Program-made: the position numbers and the translations under genes | DNA from: Romboutsia lituseburensis DSM 797 | GTDB taxonomy: Bacteria > Bacillota > Clostridia > Peptostreptococcales > Peptostreptococcaceae | Direction of reading: 5' to 3' | Length of the DNA: 64,000 bases | Assembly: GCF_900103615.1 (NCBI RefSeq) | Contig: NZ_FNGW01000001.1 | Location: forward strand, 186,001 to 250,000 | Part shown: positions 1 through 8,475 of the stretch, piece by piece | How the letters are laid out: the number at the start of each line of letters is the position of its first letter | How positions within the stretch are numbered: position 1 is the first letter of the stretch | Notes under the pieces: model-generated | Databases searched by the model: none | What the model was told of the DNA's origin: nothing | The model's input: the letters and a program-made list of their open reading frames with translations, nothing else

Positions 1-826
1 CTTCCCAAGTTATTATCCCTAATGTATTTTCACTTTCTTCTATAAATAAATCATTTTTCATATTCCTTTTAACAAAGTCTTTTATTTTACTTCTAATATT
101 ATTATCTAAATATTTATTGTATCTATTTTCAAGCTTTTCTATTGCTTCTTTTTCATACATTTTATATATCCAACTACTAGATGAATAAAAAATCTTAGGT
201 TCATAACCACTAAAGTATAATATATTAAAAGGATAAATTACATTACTGATATCACTTCGCTTTATTTTATAACCGATTATTTCTTCATCTGCTTTTTTTA
301 TTATTTCATTCTTGTACTTGCCATTTGTTGATATATAGCAACAATATGATTTTGATGCTTCATTCATCTTTAATAAACTTTCAAAATTATAGCATCCCGG
401 GTTTAAGCTAGAAATAACAAAATCATATTTTTTACTCATATTTTCACATACTAAATCTATATTATTCCAATCCTTATTTAATATCTCTATATTTTCTATC
501 TTTTGATCATTTATTTTGTTTTGCAATACATTAAGCATTCCATCTGAATAATCAAGTGCATATACTTTTTTACAAATCCCACTTAGAGGTATAGTGTATG
601 CTCCTGTTCCACATCCAATATCTAAAACTATACTCTCTTCATTTATATATCCTAATCTTTCAAGGTTACTTATTACTTCGTCTATTCGTTCATACCCAAC
701 TGCTTCATCATAAGTCTTTGATGACTTATTCCAGATTTCTATATTTTTATCTTTAGTATTTTTGCTTAATACGTAGTCTTTACCTTCTTCTTCCCATTTT
801 TCTTTCCAATAAGCTAAATTTTCCAT
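1..826 (-). CDS. class I SAM-dependent methyltransferase (partial, 3' end outside window)
   Basis: The frame is open from an ATG at 826 (Shine-Dalgarno AAGGGGGA just upstream) to the window edge, so the C-terminus is missing. Residues about 68-75 read LDIGCGTG, the glycine-rich SAM-binding motif I of Rossmann-fold methyltransferases, and acidic motif II (LDYSDG) follows. It probably methylates a small molecule, but the substrate cannot be read from sequence. The N-terminal stretch (YWKEKWEEEGKDYV) recalls clostridial UbiE-like methyltransferases. A promoter, a palindrome and an intrinsic terminator lie between the previous gene and this start, so expression may be attenuated. The family call is firm and the specificity unknown. 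Confidence 0.85.
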   Translation of the reverse strand, partial: MENLAYWKEKWEEEGKDYVLSKNTKDKNIEIWNKSSKTYDEAVGYERIDEVISNLERLGYINEESIVLDIGCGTGAYTIPLSGICKKVYALDYSDGMLNVLQNKINDQKIENIEILNKDWNNIDLVCENMSKKYDFVISSLNPGCYNFESLLKMNEASKSYCCYISTNGKYKNEIIKKADEEIIGYKIKRSDISNVIYPFNILYFSGYEPKIFYSSSSWIYKMYEKEAIEKLENRYNKYLDNNIRSKIKDFVKRNMKNDLFIEESENTLGIITWE

Positions 827-883
827 GGTATTTTCCCCCTTGCAAATACTTTATACAAAAACTATATATAAGTATTGAAATAC

Positions 884-916
884 AAAAAAGGCCAGAGACT
901 TAAAGTCTTCTGACCT
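884..916 (-). terminator. intrinsic terminator / possible leader attenuator
   Basis: Read on the minus strand, AGGTCAGA-AGACTTTAAGTCT-CTGGCCT folds into a long stem and runs into TTTTTT. It lies about 58 nt before the methyltransferase start and 164 nt after the stop of the gene upstream. It may simply end that upstream transcript, or it may act as an attenuator, because a good promoter lies between it and the upstream gene. Confidence 0.7.
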
Positions 917-918
917 GT

Positions 919-980
919 TAAGATATTTTCAAATATCTTAATTTCAATAAAAGTGTATCATATTAAATTTCATATTTCAA
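919..980 (-). promoter_or_regulatory. promoter plus 22-bp perfect palindrome before the methyltransferase gene
   Basis: On the minus strand a TTGAAA (980-975) is followed 17 bp later by TACACT (957-952), a fair sigma-A promoter. Directly downstream, at 940-919, lies a perfect palindrome with 10-bp arms (TAAGATATTT / AAATATCTTA). It could be an operator over the start of transcription or an RNA hairpin ahead of the terminator at 884-916. The role is inferred only from position. Confidence 0.45.
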
Positions 981-1079
981 CAATCTTTTTATAGTTTTTA
1001 TTAACTATCTGAAATTTAATATAATTATAGTATCTATTTTAGATTTTATCCGCTTTAATACGTAATCATATATTTAAGA

Positions 1080-1853
1080 TTATTTTAAATACTCTTCTAT
1101 TTTATATGGCTCAAAAGGTTTATTTTTATATAAAATAGCATTTGTGGGACATCTGTGTATGCACTTTTCACAGCCTATACATTTATTATAAAAAGTAATA
1201 TCTCTATCATTCATTGTTATATTTTTTGTAGGACATTCATTTTCACAGATTTTACAATTTATACATTTATCTTTATCAACTGAAAATTTTCTCTTAGCAT
1301 ATTTTTTAGCATAAATTAAAAACATATCATATATTAATTTCATACTTTTGCTTTGTTTGTTATAGGCTATCTCACTCCTGTTTTCTGCTAAAAAATCTTT
1401 AACTATTTTATCAACTTTACTTGGAGCCTCTTCTAATGCTTCTTTTATAACTTCATCGCTATCTCTTTTAAAAATAACATGATAATAGTTATTAGGCATT
1501 TTTATAGAGGCATTTATAATTACATCGTATCCTTTTTCTTTCATAATCTTTGCCAAATCAACTCTATATTTCTTATGTCCATCATCTGCTAGTGTATAGT
1601 ATGTAATACATTTTTTATTTGATGTAGGCACGTTTTTGCTAATCCAATCCATTAAAATCTTTGGAGACTTTTCAACATGTATCGGTGAGCCTATTATATA
1701 AAAATCGTAATCTTTTTTTATACTATTTTCTTTTTGTATGTCTATTAACTCTATATTTACATTTTCGTCTTTAAATCTCTCTTTAAATAGTTTAGCTATA
1801 TACTTTGTGTTTCCTGTACCAGAAAAAAATACTACAGCTCCTGTATTTAACAT
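1080..1853 (-). CDS. EFR1-family flavodoxin/ferredoxin fusion protein
   Basis: The N-terminus carries a flavodoxin-like FMN loop (FSGTGNT, residues about 10-16), with a matching IIGSPIHVEKSP segment near residue 55. The C-terminal quarter holds two [4Fe-4S] motifs, CINCKICENECP and CIGCEKCIHRCP. This is the order of EFR1-family electron-transfer proteins of anaerobes, which presumably shuttle electrons in the cytosol; partners are not evident. A GTG at 1865 would extend the frame by four codons, but it sits directly on the AAGGA site, so I prefer ATG 1853. It appears to be a single-gene unit. Confidence 0.85.
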   Translation of the reverse strand: MLNTGAVVFFSGTGNTKYIAKLFKERFKDENVNIELIDIQKENSIKKDYDFYIIGSPIHVEKSPKILMDWISKNVPTSNKKCITYYTLADDGHKKYRVDLAKIMKEKGYDVIINASIKMPNNYYHVIFKRDSDEVIKEALEEAPSKVDKIVKDFLAENRSEIAYNKQSKSMKLIYDMFLIYAKKYAKRKFSVDKDKCINCKICENECPTKNITMNDRDITFYNKCIGCEKCIHRCPTNAILYKNKPFEPYKIEEYLK

Positions 1854-1897
1854 ATTATATAACACATCCTTATGAAAATTTTATCTATAAACTATTC

Positions 1898-2923
1898 TTA
1901 TGGATTTAAACAAACTCCGTTATTATCAAATTTATAATCTTTACCATTTATATAATAATGTGTATTTGATAGCATTTGTCCACCCTGAACTAAATAATAC
2001 CATTTTCCATTATCATTTATCCATGAATTGGTTTTTATAGTTCCATCTCCATTCCCATAGAAATATTTATCGTAACCGTCTTTATAAGATCTTTTAATCC
2101 AACCTTTCTTTTCTATCATAGCTCCGCTTTTATCAAAAATATAGTATTTTCCATTTATTTGCTCCGAAACATTTTTAATCATAATCCCATCTTTATTTAA
2201 ATAATACCACTTATTATTGTCTTTCACCCAGGTACTTGTTTTTAAAGTTCCATCTTTATTTCCATATACATAAATATTTTTGATTACAAAATTTCCATCC
2301 CCATAAGTATCTTCATCTAAAACGCCACATACCTCATCACTATATGTTATTTCTTTAGTTTTTATCCATCCATTTTTCTCTATCATAGCTCCATTAGCAT
2401 CAAGTGCATACATTTTGCCATCGTATACAATTTGATTTGCAAGCATGACCCCCTCAGGATTAAAGTAATACCACTTACCATTATCTTTTACCCAATCATT
2501 TTTCTTTACTGTTCCATCTCCATTTGAATAAAAGTAACTTTCACCATAATTATTTATTATATTTTTATCTTCCATAGCTTTTATCCAGCCTTTTGATTCT
2601 ACCATTGCTCCACTTTTACCAAATACATATATTCTTTCACCTATTTGTTTTGATTCATATGAAATCATTACTCCATTTTCATCAAAGTAATACCATCTTC
2701 CATTATCTCTCAACCAATTTTGTTTTATTTTTTCATTATTTTCATAAAAATTCCAATTATTATTTTCCTGCACCCAACCATAATTTATTGTACTAGAATG
2801 CTTTGCTATGTTTTGATCTAATTGATTTTGCTTATCTGTATTGTCTGCATTTGCAAAAGATATAGCCCCCATTGATATAACAACACTTATAAGCGCTGTA
2901 GTACTTATTTTATTTAGTTTCAT
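1898..2923 (-). CDS. secreted choline-binding-type cell wall repeat protein
   Basis: A signal peptide (about residues 1-26, ending FANA-DN) precedes a protein made almost wholly of aromatic, glycine-rich repeats of about 20 residues. Units such as WVKDNGKWYYFNPEGVML and GWIK-type linkers recur from residue 48 to the C-terminus. These are cell-wall/choline-binding repeats of the kind found in clostridial wall proteins and in the toxin CROP region. No catalytic domain is present, so it is probably a surface adhesin or wall-bound protein. A GGGAGAGAG Shine-Dalgarno precedes the ATG. The gene follows the ABC exporter genes after about 130 bp without a clear terminator between. Confidence 0.85.
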   Translation of the reverse strand: MKLNKISTTALISVVISMGAISFANADNTDKQNQLDQNIAKHSSTINYGWVQENNNWNFYENNEKIKQNWLRDNGRWYYFDENGVMISYESKQIGERIYVFGKSGAMVESKGWIKAMEDKNIINNYGESYFYSNGDGTVKKNDWVKDNGKWYYFNPEGVMLANQIVYDGKMYALDANGAMIEKNGWIKTKEITYSDEVCGVLDEDTYGDGNFVIKNIYVYGNKDGTLKTSTWVKDNNKWYYLNKDGIMIKNVSEQINGKYYIFDKSGAMIEKKGWIKRSYKDGYDKYFYGNGDGTIKTNSWINDNGKWYYLVQGGQMLSNTHYYINGKDYKFDNNGVCLNP

Positions 2924-3056
2924 TTTTCTCTCTCCCTATATTTTAAACTCACTATTTATTATATACTTTTTATTAACCGCGATTTGTGCTAATTAAAATA
3001 ACAAATACTTAAATATGAAACTTTAGCCTATCTTAGGTTGACAGCTCTATTTATAT

Positions 3057-4307
3057 TTATTTTTCTTTCTTAATCCATTTTAACGCATTTTTAAGTTTTA
3101 CTGGATTACCATACATCAGTGTAGCCATTCTGTATATCTTAGAGCTACCCATTCCTACTAGTACTGTTGATACAATTAGTATTAATGAAGATATTATAAA
3201 CTCTATAGATGTAACTGACCCTGATCCAACCCTTGCTATCATAGTCATTGGAGATGCAAATGGTATATATGAACAAACTTTCATTAAAGTGCTATTCCCA
3301 TTTGATAAACCAAATATACTAATAATAAATGCGACTATAAATATCATCATTACAGGACCAACACTTGTTCCTATTTCCTCTGTCTTTGATACTAAAGCTC
3401 CTAATGTTGCAAATATAAATGAATAGAATATATATCCTAATATTCCAAATATGGCAAATGTCAATATTAATTCTGATGGAATCTTAAATATATTATCCAA
3501 CACTCCATTCCACACCTTACCATTTAACTTGTATGATATAAGGCCTGATGACATGATTACTGCAACTTGGGCTATACTTGCTATTGCTCCAGCAATAACT
3601 TTACCAAAAATCAAATTATTAGTGTTTGTACTCGTCACTAATACTTCAATTGCTCTATTACTTTTTTCAGCGGTTACACTCATAGCAATTAATTGACCAT
3701 ACATTATAATCATCATATAAAGTGCAAAAATTAGTATGTACGCATACATATAGTTATTTGCACTATCTTTTCCTAATATTTCAATATTAGAAACTATAGA
3801 TGTATTGTATATTGAGTTCACCTTATCAAAATCTATTCCTTCATTAGAAGTTTTATATTTTACATATTCATTTTTTAAAAATTCATTAAACTGTTCTTCA
3901 TTTACATCATTAAGGCTAGTATTTTGAACGATATAGTTATATTCAGTTAAGTTTTTAACATTAAACCCTGCCTCTACATTTTCATCTTCCACTAGCTTTT
4001 TTAACTCATCTTGACTTTTTACTACTTTCCAATTTGAATTTGGAAAATAAGTCTTTAATGTATCCTTATTTGATATAGCATTATTTTGATCATATATTGC
4101 TAAATTAGATTTTTCTTCATCTACAATATCTTCAGCTTTAGTCTTATTTTGATCTTCATCAAATAGTATTGATGACATATCTACAAAGTTCGGTATAGAC
4201 AGCCCTATTATAATTAATAATGAAATTATCACAGTACTTATTATAAATGACTTCTTTTTGAAATAGTTTCCCAGTTCAAATTTTAATACAGTAAAAAATT
4301 GTCTCAT
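3057..4307 (-). CDS. ABC-2 type exporter permease (NatB-like)
   Basis: The 416-residue protein has one N-terminal membrane segment (about 20-42), a large polar extracytoplasmic domain (about 43-180) and five or six C-terminal helices. This is the layout of NatB/YhaP-type ABC-2 permeases. The segment MSVTAEKSNRAIEVLVTS matches the conserved coupling region of these exporters. The start overlaps the stop of the ATPase gene by one base (TAATG), so the two are translationally coupled. The substrate is unknown; B. subtilis NatAB exports Na+, and related pairs export peptides or drugs. Confidence 0.88.
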   Translation of the reverse strand: MRQFFTVLKFELGNYFKKKSFIISTVIISLLIIIGLSIPNFVDMSSILFDEDQNKTKAEDIVDEEKSNLAIYDQNNAISNKDTLKTYFPNSNWKVVKSQDELKKLVEDENVEAGFNVKNLTEYNYIVQNTSLNDVNEEQFNEFLKNEYVKYKTSNEGIDFDKVNSIYNTSIVSNIEILGKDSANNYMYAYILIFALYMMIIMYGQLIAMSVTAEKSNRAIEVLVTSTNTNNLIFGKVIAGAIASIAQVAVIMSSGLISYKLNGKVWNGVLDNIFKIPSELILTFAIFGILGYIFYSFIFATLGALVSKTEEIGTSVGPVMMIFIVAFIISIFGLSNGNSTLMKVCSYIPFASPMTMIARVGSGSVTSIEFIISSLILIVSTVLVGMGSSKIYRMATLMYGNPVKLKNALKWIKKEK

Positions 4308-5221
4308 TATTTTTCACCAACTTTCTTTACAAATATATCTGCTAAATCTGGTTCATATATCGCAAATTTTTCTATGTCTATATTTTCATTTATTAAAGTT
4401 TGTAAAAGTTGATTTTTTGTTTTACTATCAATTAACTCTACAATTAAATAATTCTTTTTAACTTCATTTACGATTACTAAATCACTAAACTTAGTATCAA
4501 TTATATTCTTTAATTCATCTATTGTTATGTCATTAGCACTTAAGATAAGTCTATCTTTTCCAAATTCTTTTTTAATATTTTTAAGATTTCCACTTAGTAC
4601 TATTTCACCTTTATTTATTATAGCTATCTCTTCACAAAATTCTTCAACATAACTCATTTGATGGCTAGAAAATATAACTAATTTATTTTGTGTTATTAAT
4701 TCTTTAACAGTATCTTTAAGTATTTGTGCATTAATTGGGTCTAATCCACTAAATGGTTCATCTAATATAACTATTTCAGGATTACATACTAAAGTTTGAG
4801 CTAACTGAACTTTTTGCTGATTTCCTTTTGATAAACTATCTAGTGTTTTATTTGAATACTCATCTACCCCTAATTTTTCAAGCCACATCTTTGTATTTTG
4901 CTTTGCATTCTTTGATGATAATCCTCTTAACTCTGCTAAATAAACTATTTGCTCTGCAACCTTCTTTTTAGGATATAATCCTCTCTCTTCAGGTAAATAT
5001 CCGATTTGATAATTTCTTGGTTTAAACTTCTTTCCATCAAGTAATATTTCACCTGAATTAGCTTTAAATACATCCATTAATATACGAATTGTTGTTGTTT
5101 TACCAGCTCCATTTTTCCCTAATAATCCAAGGGCCTTCCCACTTTCAACTGAAAAAGATATTCCATGTAATACTTCATTTTCTGAAAAACTTTTTCTTAA
5201 ATTTTTCACTTCTAGTTTCAT
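4307..5221 (-). CDS. ABC exporter ATP-binding protein (NatA-like)
   Basis: This 304-residue ATPase has Walker A GLLGKNGAGKTT (about 32-43), the signature LSKGNQQKVQLA, Walker B IVILDEPFSGLDP and a switch histidine (SSHQM). After the ATPase core there is a C-terminal extension of about 90 residues typical of DUF4162/NatA-type subunits. GGGGGAG lies before the ATG. It forms a two-gene operon with the permease that overlaps its stop codon. No regulator gene is adjacent. Confidence 0.9.
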   Translation of the reverse strand: MKLEVKNLRKSFSENEVLHGISFSVESGKALGLLGKNGAGKTTTIRILMDVFKANSGEILLDGKKFKPRNYQIGYLPEERGLYPKKKVAEQIVYLAELRGLSSKNAKQNTKMWLEKLGVDEYSNKTLDSLSKGNQQKVQLAQTLVCNPEIVILDEPFSGLDPINAQILKDTVKELITQNKLVIFSSHQMSYVEEFCEEIAIINKGEIVLSGNLKNIKKEFGKDRLILSANDITIDELKNIIDTKFSDLVIVNEVKKNYLIVELIDSKTKNQLLQTLINENIDIEKFAIYEPDLADIFVKKVGEK

Positions 5222-5447
5222 ATTAACTCCCCCCTCTTGACTTGAAATTTATACATATTCATGAAAACTATAAAAGTCTCACTTCACTAAAACTACTTGA
5301 AACTTAAATAAATCTATATTAAGTTTTAGATTTATTATATAGTTATTTACAAAGCAGTTAAGCCACATATTAAGTTAGCATATGTTTTTAGAAATTAAAA
5401 TATAATGAGCCTGAATAGTTGTTTTTAGGGTATGAATAGTAAACGAC

Positions 5448-5482
5448 AAAAAAATAACTGGAGATAGATATACCTCCAGTTA
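5448..5482 (-). terminator. terminator of tpx
   Basis: TAACTGGAG / CTCCAGTTA stem with a 10-nt loop, followed on the minus strand by a run of seven T. It lies 24 bp after the thiol peroxidase stop. Confidence 0.85.
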
Positions 5483-5505
5483 CTTATTTTAATTAATATA
5501 TTATA

Positions 5506-5991
5506 TTATTTTAAAGCATTTAATACAGCTTCATAATTAGGTTCTTCAGTTATTTCTTGTAAATATTCTACATATACAACTTTATTATTTTCATCAACAA
5601 CAAATACTGCTCTTGATAATAATCCTAATTCATTGATATAAACTCCATAGTTTTTACCAAATTCTCTATCTTTGTAATCAGACACTGTTTTTACATTTTC
5701 TATACCAGCTGCTCCACACCATCTAGCTTGTGCAAATGGTAAATCCATTGATATTGTGTAAACTTCAACATTACTTAATTTTGATGCTTCTGTATTAAAC
5801 TTTCTAACTTCCATATCACATACTGGTGTATCTATTGATGGTACAGATAAAAATACTCTTTTTCCTTTTGTATCATTTAAAGATACAGGATTTAAATCAT
5901 TACCTACTGCTGTAAAGTTTGGTGCAGTATCTCCTACTTTTACTTGAGTTCCTTCTAAAGTTAATGGCGCTCCTTGGAATGTTACTTTCAT
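5506..5991 (-). CDS. tpx: thiol peroxidase
   Basis: Atypical 2-Cys peroxiredoxin of 161 residues that reduces H2O2 and alkyl hydroperoxides with thioredoxin. The peroxidatic site SIDTPVCD places Cys58 with Thr55, and the resolving Cys92 lies in RWCGAAG, both as in Tpx. ATG 5991 has a perfect AGGAGG and begins with the conserved MKVTFQG; the longer open frame to 6063 is not supported by a ribosome site. It is a single-gene unit with its own terminator and likely protects this anaerobe from oxygen exposure. Confidence 0.95.
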   Translation of the reverse strand: MKVTFQGAPLTLEGTQVKVGDTAPNFTAVGNDLNPVSLNDTKGKRVFLSVPSIDTPVCDMEVRKFNTEASKLSNVEVYTISMDLPFAQARWCGAAGIENVKTVSDYKDREFGKNYGVYINELGLLSRAVFVVDENNKVVYVEYLQEITEEPNYEAVLNALK

Positions 5992-6174
5992 ATCTATATA
6001 CCTCCTATGTAATCTATATTGATCACTAATTATTCTTAACGTTTGTAATATATTGATACCCACAGTTAAAAAATTTAATCTTTAATTATTTCAAAAGATT
6101 TATTTTTTTCAATTTAATTTCTAATAGTAAAAAAATGATGTGCTGTATTTTGTAATAGATAATAAGTCAATAAT

Positions 6175-6230
6175 ACAAAATAGCTATATATTAGTATTTT
6201 CAATGTATAAATACTAATATATAGCTATTT
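6175..6230 (-). terminator. long-stem terminator after the marR-GNAT operon
   Basis: Two perfectly complementary 22-base arms (6178-6199 and 6209-6230) are separated by 9 nt, with T-rich sequence on the exit side for minus-strand transcription. It is 22 bp downstream of the acetyltransferase stop. The arm length is unusual for a simple terminator. Confidence 0.7.
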
Positions 6231-6252
6231 AATCTACTTGATAAATTCAAAA

Positions 6253-6753
6253 TTACTTTTTTAATAATTTATCATAACAATAAAATGGTTTCTCTTTACC
6301 TAAGAAAATCATTTCACCTACAAAGTTAAAGTCAAATTTTTTAAATAATGAATTCATTTTCGTGTTTATTGAATAAGTATCTGTTTTTAAGTAAAAAACA
6401 TTATTATCTAATGCTAATTGTTCTGCAAATTTCATCAATTTAGTTGCTACACCTTGTTCTCTAAATTTAGGATTAACTGCCATTCTATGTATTACCATAG
6501 TTTTATCATTAGATTTCCATTTTAAGTCTTCATATTCTTCCGGCTCTATATAGTTAATACATATAAGACCTTTTAACTCTTCACCTTCTGTTTCTACATA
6601 TAGGTCTTCATTTTCTATATCTTCTATAAAATCTTTAGCTTGAGGGTAATTTTCATCCCATTGAGTATTTTTATAAGTCTTCATTTCTTGTACCGTAGAT
6701 TTTATTATATCCATTATATTATTTATATCATTTAAACTAGCTTTTCTTATCAT
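6253..6753 (-). CDS. GNAT family N-acetyltransferase
   Basis: The 166-residue protein shows the GNAT fold core: motif A VIHRMAVNPKFREQGVATKLMKFAEQ (about residues 88-113), with the acetyl-CoA binding Q/R-x-x-G-x-A/G loop, then NNVFYLKTDTYSINTKMNSLFKKFDF typical of the C-terminal half. The substrate is unknown. The start ATG overlaps the marR stop (ATGA), so it is coupled to that regulator. The acetyltransferase is presumably the main output of the MarR switch, for example in drug or metabolite detoxification. Confidence 0.85.
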   Translation of the reverse strand: MIRKASLNDINNIMDIIKSTVQEMKTYKNTQWDENYPQAKDFIEDIENEDLYVETEGEELKGLICINYIEPEEYEDLKWKSNDKTMVIHRMAVNPKFREQGVATKLMKFAEQLALDNNVFYLKTDTYSINTKMNSLFKKFDFNFVGEMIFLGKEKPFYCYDKLLKK

Positions 6754-7214
6754 TTAAAACTCTCCTTCTTACTTTTTTTATTCTTCCAGTCTGTTTCTAT
6801 ATTTTTGCTCATTCTTTTTACCAATTGATTTATTACCATTTTTTCTGATTCTGTAAATTTATCTAAGCATACTTCTATATTTCTGTTTTCTTCTTTTATT
6901 ATTAAATCGTATACTTCAATTGATTTTTGTGTAGGAAATAAATTATATCCTCTTTTGTCGGTTTCATCTTGTATCTTATCTACATAACCTACTTTAATTA
7001 GTTTTTGAACAACTTTTGTTGTTGTGGTTTTATCTACCTTAAGCATATTTGATAAATCTATAAAATTAATGCCAGGATTTTCACATATTCTAGTCAAAAA
7101 AGTAAATTGACCTTTTTGTAATTTTAGTTCTTTGTATTTTATATCACTTATCGAATGTATTGCTCTGGATAAGCTTCCTATTTCTCTTAATATATCATTA
7201 GTCAGTTTTTCCAC
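6750..7214 (-). CDS. MarR family transcriptional regulator
   Basis: A winged helix-turn-helix regulator of about 154 residues. The recognition region INFIDLSNMLKVDKTTTTKVVQKLIKVGYV and the wing (DKIQDETDKRGYNLFPT) are clear MarR signatures. I place the start at GTG 7214, 8 nt after AAGGGG; a GTG at 7223 overlaps the ribosome site itself. Two near-identical palindromes flank the promoter just upstream, which strongly suggests autorepression. It is co-transcribed with the overlapping GNAT gene. Confidence 0.88.
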   Translation of the reverse strand: MEKLTNDILREIGSLSRAIHSISDIKYKELKLQKGQFTFLTRICENPGINFIDLSNMLKVDKTTTTKVVQKLIKVGYVDKIQDETDKRGYNLFPTQKSIEVYDLIIKEENRNIEVCLDKFTESEKMVINQLVKRMSKNIETDWKNKKSKKESFK

Positions 7215-7232
7215 TTGATTCACCCCTTAATT

Positions 7233-7287
7233 TTGTTGAACTTTCAACTAAATATAATATACAACATTATAGTTGAACTTTCAACTA
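7233..7287 (-). promoter_or_regulatory. marR promoter with two palindromic operators
   Basis: The palindrome TAGTTGAACTTTCAACTA occurs perfectly at 7270-7287 and with one change at 7233-7250, centres 37 bp apart. On the minus strand TTGAAA (7284-7279, inside the distal copy) is 17 bp from TATATT (7261-7256), and the proximal copy lies just after the -10. MarR bound at both sites would block polymerase. Confidence 0.8.
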
Positions 7288-7324
7288 TTTTTATTATGTA
7301 CAAAGTTATAATATCTTCGTATAT

Positions 7325-7370
7325 AAAAAAACTCTTTCCTAGTAATTATAAATTACCATGAAAGAGTTTT
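7325..7370 (-). terminator. terminator of the YczE-like gene
   Basis: AAAACTCTTTC / GAAAGAGTTTT stem with a loop of about 21 nt and a seven-base T run on the minus strand, 18 bp after the stop codon. The symmetry would let it work in both directions. Confidence 0.8.
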
Positions 7371-7387
7371 CATCACTATCAAAAAAA

Positions 7388-8065
7388 TTATATATTAATA
7401 TCTTCTACTCCATTATTTACCATCTCTTCATTTAAGATAAAGTTAACAAATTTCTCCCCATGTGGTAAGCATGTTTGTATAAAAGGACCTGTTATAAGCA
7501 TTGCTATAACTGTTCCAATACCTAAAGTACCTCCTAAGAAATAACCTCCAATTAAAAATGTAGCATCAAGACCCATTCTTATCCAACGATATTCTACTTT
7601 TAGCTTATCTTGTATTATAAATGGTATTATATCATTTGGTGCTACCCCTACATTAGTTGATGAAAGTATAGAGAATCCTATAGCTATTATAAAGCACCCT
7701 AATACTACTAGACCTACCTTTAAAGCATAGCCATATGTATTTATTGGAAAATGCGAAACAACGTTTACACCCATATCAATAATTGGCCCAACTCCAATAA
7801 CACATATTAAAGTACCTATTTTTATATGATTTTTTTGAACTAAAAATATTATTGCAAATAATACTACTAATATTATTCTGTTTGCAGTACCAGTCGTAGC
7901 GTTTAACCCCATATTATTTAACGCACATGCTAAGCCTTGTGTGAAAATTGTAAATGGATCTGATCCTATATTTGTTCTTAAATATAGTGCAACTCCAAAT
8001 TGGATTATACTCATTCCTATAAAAAATAATGTTAACCTTTTCACAGTGCTTAAAAGTTTGTTCAT
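7388..8065 (-). CDS. YczE/YyaS/YitT-type integral membrane protein
   Basis: 225 residues with about five or six hydrophobic helices. The N-terminal motif IGSDPFTIFTQGLA and the repeat-like VGVAPNDIIPFII are typical of the YczE/YitT membrane family, whose transport substrate is not established. AGGGGGAA precedes ATG 8065. It stands alone between its own terminator and an AT-rich spacer. Function beyond membrane transport is not inferable. Confidence 0.75.
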   Translation of the reverse strand: MNKLLSTVKRLTLFFIGMSIIQFGVALYLRTNIGSDPFTIFTQGLACALNNMGLNATTGTANRIILVVLFAIIFLVQKNHIKIGTLICVIGVGPIIDMGVNVVSHFPINTYGYALKVGLVVLGCFIIAIGFSILSSTNVGVAPNDIIPFIIQDKLKVEYRWIRMGLDATFLIGGYFLGGTLGIGTVIAMLITGPFIQTCLPHGEKFVNFILNEEMVNNGVEDINI

Positions 8066-8475
8066 ATATATTCCCCCTAAGTATGTCTAACATTTCAATT
8101 GATTTTAAGCTAAACACTTGATTTATTGACTTTTAAAGAATAATATAATTTCAAAAATCTGTCAATAAAGTTTGTTATTTTTTTACTTTATTTTAATTTG
8201 TTTTAATATTTTTATTTTTCTTACTATTATTTTTCAAACTTTTGAACACTTGATTTTTAGCCATTTTATAAAATTTATATTTCATATTTTCAAGTTATAA
8301 TTTTTTATATTCATCTAAAATTTTATTTTATTATAACAATAATAAAAATTAAATTTTATTTTTTATGTGAATAAAAAACATATAGGATCCTATCTTAAAT
8401 AAAATAAAAAAAGTTTACATATTTTTAAATTATGTAAACTTTTTTATTTAATATCTAGTTTTATCTAACCTCTAA
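8066..8475. other. intergenic spacer, no gene seen
   Basis: About 410 bp of very AT-rich DNA between two minus-strand genes. It carries the amidinohydrolase terminator near 8406-8445 and presumably the promoter of the YczE-like gene; I see no coding frame or structured RNA in the rest. Confidence 0.6.
8406..8445 (-). terminator. terminator of the dimethylargininase-like gene
   Basis: AAAAAAGTTTACATA / TATGTAAACTTTTTT inverted repeat with a T run on both sides, 30 bp after the stop codon. Confidence 0.8.
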
